A program made the translations under genes and the position numbers. A DNA stretch of 64,000 nucleotides from a virus, in the IMG/VR virus record IMGVR_UViG_3300028844_002785, positions 23,129 through 87,128 of that record, one strand, 5' to 3'. Below the pieces are notes generated by a model, which saw only the letters and a list, made by a program, of their open reading frames with translations, did no database searches and was not told where the DNA came from. Positions 36,224-41,451 of this stretch are shown one piece after another (within the stretch, counting starts at the first letter, position 1; every line of letters starts with the position of its first letter).

Positions 36224-37332
36224 TTCTTTCTCCAGAAGATACTCTATACGCATACGGTAAGATCAATGAAGCATACGGTTCTATCAACCGTATTGATGAC
36301 TTCTTTCGTATGAAAAAAATTGAACGTATCAAAGAGATTCCACCAACTCTCTTTGGTTTGTCCCATGAAGATGATCTGTTTCAGGATTTCTCTATGCATC
36401 CTGAGGACATGAACTTTCGTATTGTTCAACCAGACCACAGCACGTTCAATACTCTTCTGGAAATGACTGCATCATTTACCTACGAGGAAGCACCAGGTAA
36501 AGAGATGAAACTGATGATCCAGGAGACCACCACAGGCACCGCTGTAGGGTTCATCAAACTGGGTTCTCCCATCATCAACTCCAAACCTCGTAACGAGTGG
36601 TTGGGAGGGGTTCCTGACCTGACCATCTTCAACAAACGTGCGATCATGGGATTTATCATCGTTCCTACTCAACCGTTTGGATTCAACTATCTTGGTGGTA
36701 AACTTCTGTCATTGATCTGTTGTAGTCATGAAGTTCGTGAGATGTTGAATAAGAAGTACAATACAGAAATGTGTTTGTTTGAGACAACATCGTTGTATGG
36801 TAATATCAAAGGTACCAGTCAGTATGATGGTCTAAAGCCATACCTTCGTTATCGTGGAGATACAGAATCTAAGTTTCTGTTGACTCTCCCAGACTTCATC
36901 TATCATGATCTGAGTAAGTGGTTTATTGAAAGGAATGGTGGTCCTTTAATTCATAAAGGTGCTTCTAGTCGCAAACTCAAAATTCAAACCAAGATGATTT
37001 CTATCATCAAAAATTCTCTGAAGGAATACTATCCAGATCTGTATACAGAGTTTGTTGCATTCATTAAATCTAAACAGGATGTGACAACTCAGAAACGTTT
37101 TTATATGTCTGACTATGGATATGAAAACGCTAAAGATGTTATACTTGGTAAAACTGAAACACTAATTCCAAACAAACAAAACTTCGATAAATTTTATCTA
37201 GAAAATATGGTACAATGGTGGAAACGAAAAGCTTCTAATCGTTACCAAAAACTTGTTAGTGAAAATTATCTGAGAACAGATATTGAAGTTTGGAATTCTA
37301 ATACTATGAACACTATTGACATTATCAGATGA
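36220..37332 (+). CDS. DruA-like protein (DUF4338 type)
   Basis: This 370-residue protein resembles the DUF4338/DruA family. Matching features are AVGFIKLGSPIINSKPRNEW at about 107-126, FNKRAIMGFIIVPTQPFGFN with YLGGKLLSLICCSHEVREML (about 136-180), YNTEMCLFETTSLYG, and GTSQYDGLKPYLRYRG. DruA is the component of the Druantia anti-phage system; its activity is unknown. Here it is embedded in the clamp-loader operon with 4-bp overlaps at both ends, so a replication-linked role is likelier than defence. Assignment is by eye. Confidence 0.55.
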   Translation: MILSPEDTLYAYGKINEAYGSINRIDDFFRMKKIERIKEIPPTLFGLSHEDDLFQDFSMHPEDMNFRIVQPDHSTFNTLLEMTASFTYEEAPGKEMKLMIQETTTGTAVGFIKLGSPIINSKPRNEWLGGVPDLTIFNKRAIMGFIIVPTQPFGFNYLGGKLLSLICCSHEVREMLNKKYNTEMCLFETTSLYGNIKGTSQYDGLKPYLRYRGDTESKFLLTLPDFIYHDLSKWFIERNGGPLIHKGASSRKLKIQTKMISIIKNSLKEYYPDLYTEFVAFIKSKQDVTTQKRFYMSDYGYENAKDVILGKTETLIPNKQNFDKFYLENMVQWWKRKASNRYQKLVSENYLRTDIEVWNSNTMNTIDIIR

Positions 37333-38672
37333 CGCTTACCAAATTCTTAACTGACCAAAAATTTGAAAAGACTATACGAATTTTAGTCTATCCAAACATT
37401 ACGTTCTCTAAGGATTTGACAAAGGATAGTTATATTCAAGTGATTACAAATATGATCACTGAGCTTAATAAGATTCGTACTGATTTATTTTTCTATTTAA
37501 TTCTCCCATCTTTCTTGGAGATGTTGGACTTTCCTAATACCAGTCAACTTATTATGAAAGTTCCTACGTATCCTCCTACGATGCGTTCTCATTTTGATGT
37601 AGATTTTTTCAGAAGACTTATCAATCATGATCTTGATATTGATTTAGTATTCTCTCATCTTCCAGAACATACACATGCTATTAAAAATACTATCAGTAAT
37701 GTAACTCATCATAGCCCTTCTTACTTTGGATATTGTCACTGGTTTGATCTCAAAGAAGTTGTTGCATGGAGTCAACCAAGTTTCAATCAAAATATTCTTG
37801 GACTACTTGAGATGGAACGTTGCTATCTCAATACACAGAGTCAAAAAAATCTTGTATTAAAGCAATCGACCGAAACCTTTAATAAGGGAACCCTTATTAA
37901 ACTTAAGGACATTCTTACACCACATCATCTAGGAGTTAAAGAATCTGATATTGTAGAACCAAATACAAATACCGATAAATTAATTGTTTTTAATCACAGA
38001 CCTGATACATATAAAGACTTCAATAACTTTATGAAGGTTCTAGAGTCTCTCAGAGAGGTTAGAGAAGACTTTACTGTGTGGATACCATTGTTAGAAAAAT
38101 CAGATAAGGATTGGATTACTACTGAGAAGTTTAATAAGCAACGTTATTACAAAAAACTTCAACAATGTAGAGTTGGATTTTCTCCAAAACAAGTTTATGG
38201 TGGATGGAGTGTTTCAACTACAGATGGTATTATGAATGGTTGTCCATATATTATGTACGACGCTGATTACTATCAAGAACTAAATCCAACTGCAGATTTC
38301 TTTACTGAAAATTCTACCGCTGTAAATCTTTTGAATAAGTATCTAGATGATCCTGGATATCGAAATGAGATGTCTGTCAAATCTCAATCTTATTTACGTG
38401 AAAATCTTATCTATACTGCTGAAATTAAAAACATAAGTGATTACATAGATGATCTTATTGATAGACAAAAATGTATTCAGTCTGATGTGACAACCAGATT
38501 AATTGATATAATTAAATCGAAGGGACAAGTTACTAAAAAAGAATTATTTAATTCCTACCTTGGTTGGGGTAGAGGAATTAAGTTTGGTCCTTACCGGAGA
38601 GCTTTGCTCAATCATGAAAATATCTATGATACAATAGATTCCACTCCTTATTATTGCTGGATTGACACTTAA
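37329..38672 (+). CDS. Glycosyltransferase-like protein (GT-B type) with C-terminal helical domain
   Basis: This 447-residue protein has the late-half pattern of GT-B glycosyltransferases: LIVFNHRPDTYKDF (about 218-231), then KLQQCRVGFSPKQVYGGWSV and TTDGIMNGCPYIMYDADYYQ (about 275-320). The latter resembles the E-x7-E nucleotide-sugar region of GT4 enzymes with Asp in place of the first Glu. The last 70 residues (KSKGQVTKKELFNSYLGWGR) look like a winged-helix or HTH. It sits between gp44 and gp62. T4 modifies its DNA with glucosyltransferases, so DNA modification is a possible role, not shown. Confidence 0.55.
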   Translation: MTLTKFLTDQKFEKTIRILVYPNITFSKDLTKDSYIQVITNMITELNKIRTDLFFYLILPSFLEMLDFPNTSQLIMKVPTYPPTMRSHFDVDFFRRLINHDLDIDLVFSHLPEHTHAIKNTISNVTHHSPSYFGYCHWFDLKEVVAWSQPSFNQNILGLLEMERCYLNTQSQKNLVLKQSTETFNKGTLIKLKDILTPHHLGVKESDIVEPNTNTDKLIVFNHRPDTYKDFNNFMKVLESLREVREDFTVWIPLLEKSDKDWITTEKFNKQRYYKKLQQCRVGFSPKQVYGGWSVSTTDGIMNGCPYIMYDADYYQELNPTADFFTENSTAVNLLNKYLDDPGYRNEMSVKSQSYLRENLIYTAEIKNISDYIDDLIDRQKCIQSDVTTRLIDIIKSKGQVTKKELFNSYLGWGRGIKFGPYRRALLNHENIYDTIDSTPYYCWIDT

Positions 38673-38675
38673 ATT

Positions 38676-39059
38676 ATGGAACTTAAAGACTGGTTGAACT
38701 CTATTAATCAATCAAAAATTAACTTGATTGATGAAGACTATGGTACAGAAAAAGATTATCCCCCATTCATTATCAATAAGTGTATGTCTGGTTTTATAGA
38801 CACAGTTCTTATCGCTAATGAAATGAATATTCATTCTGATCTTTCAAAGAAGATGCAATATGATTTTTTTATAAATATTGTGAGACCGAAAAAAAGATTT
38901 TCTCCATGGTTGAGAAAAGAAAAACTTGACACCCTAGAACTCATCAAAAATTATTATCATTATAATGATGAGAAAGCCAGAAGTGCTCTGAGACTTTTAT
39001 CGGAAGAACAAATTGAATTTATCAAACAAAGGATGAAAACTGGAGGAAAAAATGAGTGA
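38676..39059 (+). CDS. 62: Clamp loader small subunit gp62
   Basis: This 127-residue helical protein matches gp62, the non-ATPase subunit of the T4 clamp loader. The segments DYPPFIINKCMSGFIDTVL and KKMQYDFFINIVRPKKRFS with PWLRKE are typical. T4 gp62 is 187 residues, so this is a short form as in other cyanophages. It lies between a glycosyltransferase-like gene (3 bp gap) and regA (8 bp overlap), keeping the T4 order 44-62-regA apart from the insertions. Confidence 0.88.
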   Translation: MELKDWLNSINQSKINLIDEDYGTEKDYPPFIINKCMSGFIDTVLIANEMNIHSDLSKKMQYDFFINIVRPKKRFSPWLRKEKLDTLELIKNYYHYNDEKARSALRLLSEEQIEFIKQRMKTGGKNE

Positions 39060-39486
39060 AGTTCTGGAGTACAATTGGTCGCCTGATAAAATGGTTGAGG
39101 TGACACTCAAGGAGCCTGATGATTTTCTGAAGGTTCGCGAGACTCTTACTCGTATCGGTGTTGCATCACGTAAAGAAAAAAAGATTTATCAGTCTTGTCA
39201 TATTTTGCATAAACAAGGTAAGTATTATATCGTTCACTTCAAAGAGTTGTTTGCTCTTGATGGTAAAAAAGCAAATCTTTTTGTAAATGATATTCAACGT
39301 AGAAATCGTATTGCTCAGTTGTTATCTGACTGGGGGTTGGTTGATGTAGTAGAATCTTCTATGGTTGAAGATTGTGCTCCTCTAAGTCAAATTAAAGTTC
39401 TTTCTTATAGAGATAAAGGTGAGTGGACTTTAGAAAGTAAGTATAATATTGGTAAAAAGAAAACAACTACTACTCAGTCAGTATAA
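39052..39486 (+). CDS. regA: Translational repressor RegA
   Basis: This 144-residue protein matches T4 RegA (122 residues), which binds early mRNAs at their ribosome sites and lowers translation of replication genes. The match is close: VTLKEPDDFLKVRETLTRIG, then YQSCHILHKQGKYYIVHFKE and QLLSDWGLVDVV. The start at 39052 follows GGAGG closely and adds a 13-residue extension to the T4 N-terminus (T4 would start at M14). The last bases overlap a small convergent gene on the minus strand. Confidence 0.93.
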   Translation: MSEVLEYNWSPDKMVEVTLKEPDDFLKVRETLTRIGVASRKEKKIYQSCHILHKQGKYYIVHFKELFALDGKKANLFVNDIQRRNRIAQLLSDWGLVDVVESSMVEDCAPLSQIKVLSYRDKGEWTLESKYNIGKKKTTTTQSV

Positions 39487-39623
39487 CCATCATCATCCTC
39501 TACGATAGTAACTCTACTATCATTAGTTAAATAAAAATCCTTATCGGAATAGATCTCAGATTCTAATTCGTTAAGGATTTCTTTTAGCTTTTTATGTAAT
39601 ATTTTTAGTTTAGATTTTTTCAT
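39474..39623 (-). CDS. Micro-protein, minus strand, convergent with regA
   Basis: A 49-residue frame begins MKKSKLKILHKKLKEILNEL and ends VTIVEDDDGYTD. The first half is a basic amphipathic helix and the second half is acidic. The stop lies inside the last codons of regA on the other strand. No strong ribosome site precedes the ATG, and a minus-strand terminator lies upstream, so expression is less certain than for its neighbours. Confidence 0.45.
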   Translation of the reverse strand: MKKSKLKILHKKLKEILNELESEIYSDKDFYLTNDSRVTIVEDDDGYTD

Positions 39624-39648
39624 AGTTCTATATTTAAATGTATGTATA

Positions 39649-39676
39649 CAAAAAAAGGTCCCTCTACAGGGACCTT
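39649..39676 (-). terminator. Intrinsic terminator, minus strand
   Basis: AAGGTCCCT pairs with AGGGACCTT around CTAC (39655-39676). On the minus strand it is followed by a run of T residues, so it ends transcription of the gene at 39681-39851. Confidence 0.8.
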
Positions 39677-39680
39677 AATA

Positions 39681-39851
39681 CTATTCTAATAAACTTTTAC
39701 ATATACGTTTGCACACAGTCTGACTTTCATCGCATTCAATTAAGCAGTCAAAGTAATCATTGACCAGATCTAATTCTTCATTACATCTGTCTAGAGTATT
39801 TTTAAAATGATTCCATTCTACTAATTGGTTACGGGAAACTATGTTATGCAT
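39681..39851 (-). CDS. Cys-containing micro-protein, minus strand
   Basis: A 56-residue frame starts MHNIVSRNQLVEWNHFKNTL and contains five cysteines in its second half (RCNEELD, FDCLIEC, TVCKRIC). The minus-strand ribosome site GGAGGAAAT directly precedes the ATG, and a terminator starts a few bases after the stop. These signals make it a real gene despite its size. The cysteine spacing could bind a metal. The family is not recognised. Confidence 0.72.
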   Translation of the reverse strand: MHNIVSRNQLVEWNHFKNTLDRCNEELDLVNDYFDCLIECDESQTVCKRICKSLLE

Positions 39852-39983
39852 ATTTCCTCCATGTCATATTTAATTTTTAAAAAATAATATAGTTAATTTC
39901 ATATCATAAGCACCTCTATTCTACTACTATATAGGTTACTTTGTGTTTATTCACTAACATTTGTGTAATTTAAATATAAGTAT
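39852..39983. other. AT-rich spacer between minus-strand micro-genes
   Basis: This stretch contains no frame longer than about ten codons with a start, and no consensus promoter was found for the gene at 39851. That gene may be read from the upstream minus-strand promoter past the terminator at 39984-40012. Confidence 0.5.
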
Positions 39984-40012
39984 AAAAAAAGAGAGGGTTC
40001 TTAACCCTCTCT
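39984..40012 (-). terminator. Intrinsic terminator, minus strand
   Basis: GAGAGGGTT pairs with AACCCTCTC around CTT, with seven A residues on the plus strand giving a T run on the minus strand. It lies just after the stop of the DUF4278-like gene. Confidence 0.85.
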
Positions 40013-40025
40013 GTGAAGTAAGTTA

Positions 40026-40193
40026 TCACTTTGTATACAGATGACCGCGATAGCAAAATGTACCATGGGTCTCTTTTGATTCTACACAACGAGTAGAGTA
40101 CTCAACACCACGATATGAGGTGTGTGTAATCTGTGCGTCGTGAAGTGCAGATGCTTTGTTGATCTGCTTCTTGATCATGTTTAGTGTGTTCAT
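40026..40193 (-). CDS. DUF4278-like micro-protein, minus strand
   Basis: The ATG at 40193 is preceded on the minus strand by AGGAGTAACACA, a clear ribosome site, and gives 55 residues. A duplicated YRG motif is visible: SYRGVEYSTRCVE and CYRGHLYTK. This is the pattern of DUF4278, a small family found almost only in cyanobacteria and their phages. Function is unknown. It is the second gene of a minus-strand transcript and is followed by a terminator. Confidence 0.75.
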   Translation of the reverse strand: MNTLNMIKKQINKASALHDAQITHTSYRGVEYSTRCVESKETHGTFCYRGHLYTK

Positions 40194-40236
40194 TGTGTTA
40201 CTCCTAAAGTAATGAGGGTTTTTAATCCCCGTTCCT

Positions 40237-40404
40237 TCAGTCGTGTGCGTCCCAATACCATTGACATTCTGGTGCTGAGTCCTTAAGGGTCTCAACTAAC
40301 TCAATCTTAAGCTGATTGTTAAGATCATTATTGTTCTCAATCTTCAGCATGATAGCATCAGTTTGAGTACAGGTGAGTGTTGTATAGAATAATAGTTCTA
40401 GCAT
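40237..40404 (-). CDS. Conserved cyanophage micro-protein, minus strand
   Basis: A 55-residue frame starts MLELLFYTTLTCTQTDAIML and ends in an acidic, aromatic tail ECQWYWDAHD. The N-terminal MLELLFYTTLTCTQ recalls small proteins seen in other cyanophages. It is the first gene after a strong minus-strand sigma-70 promoter and a structured leader of about 55 bases. The N-terminus is hydrophobic but too short for a certain membrane helix. Function unknown. Confidence 0.7.
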   Translation of the reverse strand: MLELLFYTTLTCTQTDAIMLKIENNNDLNNQLKIELVETLKDSAPECQWYWDAHD

Positions 40405-40466
40405 GGGATGAACGGCTCCGTTCCGCGACTTACTTGCGTCCGATTTCTCGGATGAACGACAGGTCT
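40405..40466 (-). promoter_or_regulatory. Structured 5' leader of the minus-strand operon
   Basis: On the minus strand the leader contains TCCGA-GAAA-TCGGA (5-bp stem with a GNRA tetraloop) and GAACGG-AG-CCGTTC (6-bp arms). The second dyad lies where the ribosome site should be, 5-6 bases before the ATG. The GC content is higher than in the surroundings. A translational control element is inferred. Confidence 0.55.
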
Positions 40467-40495
40467 ATTATAGACCTTATATAGTATTTAGTCAA
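40467..40495 (-). promoter_or_regulatory. Sigma-70 promoter, minus strand (TTGACT-17-TATAAT)
   Basis: On the minus strand -35 TTGACT (40490-40495), 17 bp and perfect -10 TATAAT (40467-40472) head the micro-gene operon running toward regA. Confidence 0.85.
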
Positions 40496-40544
40496 GTATA
40501 AATAATTATGTGTCTTTCGTGCGGCACACTCTACATTCGGAAAA

Positions 40545-40585
40545 TACCATTTAATGGTACGGGTTTCGCACCGTACCATTTTTTA
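40545..40585 (+). terminator. Terminator-like hairpin upstream of hsp20
   Basis: AATGGTACGG (40553-40562) pairs perfectly with CCGTACCATT (40571-40580) and five T residues follow. An additional TACCATT at 40545 can pair with the same AATGGTA arm, giving two mutually exclusive folds. Confidence 0.7.
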
Positions 40586-40593
40586 TGTTTTGC

Positions 40594-40601
40594 TATAAAT
40601 A
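40594..40601 (+). promoter_or_regulatory. T4-type late promoter TATAAATA for hsp20
   Basis: An exact late octamer lies 55 bp before the ATG at 40657. The leader includes CCTTCGG, a short UUCG hairpin, and the ribosome site AAGGAG. Confidence 0.7.
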
Positions 40602-40656
40602 AATTCGATTGCCTTCGGGGATCACACAAAAAAACTCGCTTACTAAGGAGCATAAA

Positions 40657-41103
40657 ATGACGGGACTCACACGTTATACGTCCAGTGACATGGGCAAAAT
40701 TCTTGATGCTGTAGGAAAATATAGTGTCGGACTTGATGATGTTTTCCACAGGTTACATTCATATGGTATGGATAATCCTGGTGGTTCATATCCTCCATAT
40801 AATATTGTAAAAGAATCGAACGTTAAATGGCGTATCGAACTAGCACTGGCTGGATGGTCAAGGGATGACATTGAAGTCACTACAGAAACCAATGTTTTGA
40901 TCATCAAGTCCAAGTCTGCGAAGGATGATAATGATGTAGAATATATGCATCGTGGTGTAGCAACTCGCACCTTCGCTAGAGGTTTCAACTTATCTGACGA
41001 TGTTGAAGTTGGAGAAGTTAAATTTGAAAATGGTATGTTGATTGTTGATCTTAAAAGAATTATTCCAGATCATCAAAAATTGAAAACATATGAGATTGAA
41101 TAA
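40657..41103 (+). CDS. hsp20: Small heat-shock protein Hsp20
   Basis: The ATG at 40657, 7 bp after AAGGAG, gives 148 residues. The alpha-crystallin domain is clear: KWRIELALAGWSRDDIEVTT, then VLIIKSKS, RTFARGFNLSDDVEVGEVKF and ENGMLIVDLKRI with the G-x-L type motif. Cyanophages carry Hsp20 as a core auxiliary gene, thought to hold phage or photosystem proteins under stress. It has both its own late promoter and a strong downstream terminator, so it is a single-gene unit. Confidence 0.9.
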   Translation: MTGLTRYTSSDMGKILDAVGKYSVGLDDVFHRLHSYGMDNPGGSYPPYNIVKESNVKWRIELALAGWSRDDIEVTTETNVLIIKSKSAKDDNDVEYMHRGVATRTFARGFNLSDDVEVGEVKFENGMLIVDLKRIIPDHQKLKTYEIE

Positions 41104-41126
41104 ATAGTATTGAATATCGTCGCCGC

Positions 41127-41170
41127 AGAGGGGCAACTGGCAAAAACCAGTTGACGCCCCTCTTTTTTTA
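41127..41170 (+). terminator. Intrinsic terminator after hsp20
   Basis: The 5' arm GAGGGGCAACTGG (41128-41140) pairs with CCAGTT and GCCCCTC with a 3-base bulge (GAC), followed by seven T residues. The 3' arm carries the -35 box of the next promoter. Confidence 0.9.
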
Positions 41171-41179
41171 TGGTAAGAT
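41151..41179 (+). promoter_or_regulatory. Sigma-70 promoter for the gp43 operon, inside a terminator
   Basis: TTGACG (41151-41156) lies in the terminator stem and bulge; 17 bp later TAAGAT (41174-41179) is the -10. The start at 41200 follows CGGGAG. Confidence 0.65.
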
Positions 41180-41199
41180 AATTAAAACCGGGAGTCCCT

Positions 41200-41451
41200 A
41201 TGAACCTGCATGTAATAGAGTTAATCAATGAGAAAATTGTAGTTGCTGATATTGAAGAACTTGATGAAGAACCATCTTGTTTTCTTAAAAATTGTAGAGA
41301 GATAATCGATACTGATGGTACAATAACATTTAGAAAATGGCCTATGTACACAGATGAAACCGATACATTAATCTATTCAAATCGTATTATAACTATTTCA
41401 ACTCCATCTGATGAAGTAGAATCTCTTTATAAGCAATCAATTAATTCATGA
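41200..41451 (+). CDS. Sm-like small protein, paralogue 3
   Basis: This 83-residue protein reads MNLHVIELINEKIVVADIEE, then a central KWPMYTD and a C-terminal SDEVESLYKQSI. The spacing of the strands, the Trp and the final helix match the paralogues at 26157 and 35933, although SGE is replaced by NEK. It is coupled to gp43 by a 4-bp overlap. All three copies therefore sit directly beside replication or recombination genes. Function unknown; an RNA-binding role is possible. Confidence 0.55.
   Translation: MNLHVIELINEKIVVADIEELDEEPSCFLKNCREIIDTDGTITFRKWPMYTDETDTLIYSNRIITISTPSDEVESLYKQSINS

Noticed and set aside
38922-38960. TTGACA within gp62 as a promoter
   Set aside because: No acceptable -10 box 16-18 bp downstream and no operon start follows.
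40237-40295. Longer version of the DUF4278-like minus-strand frame
   Set aside because: The ATG at 40193 has a clear AGGAG site, and the extension would overlap the preceding micro-gene.
40508-40660. 50-codon plus-strand frame (MCLSCGTLYIRK...) ending with ATGA at the hsp20 start
   Set aside because: It would contain the terminator hairpin and the late promoter of hsp20 and has no ribosome site; the 4-bp overlap is probably chance.
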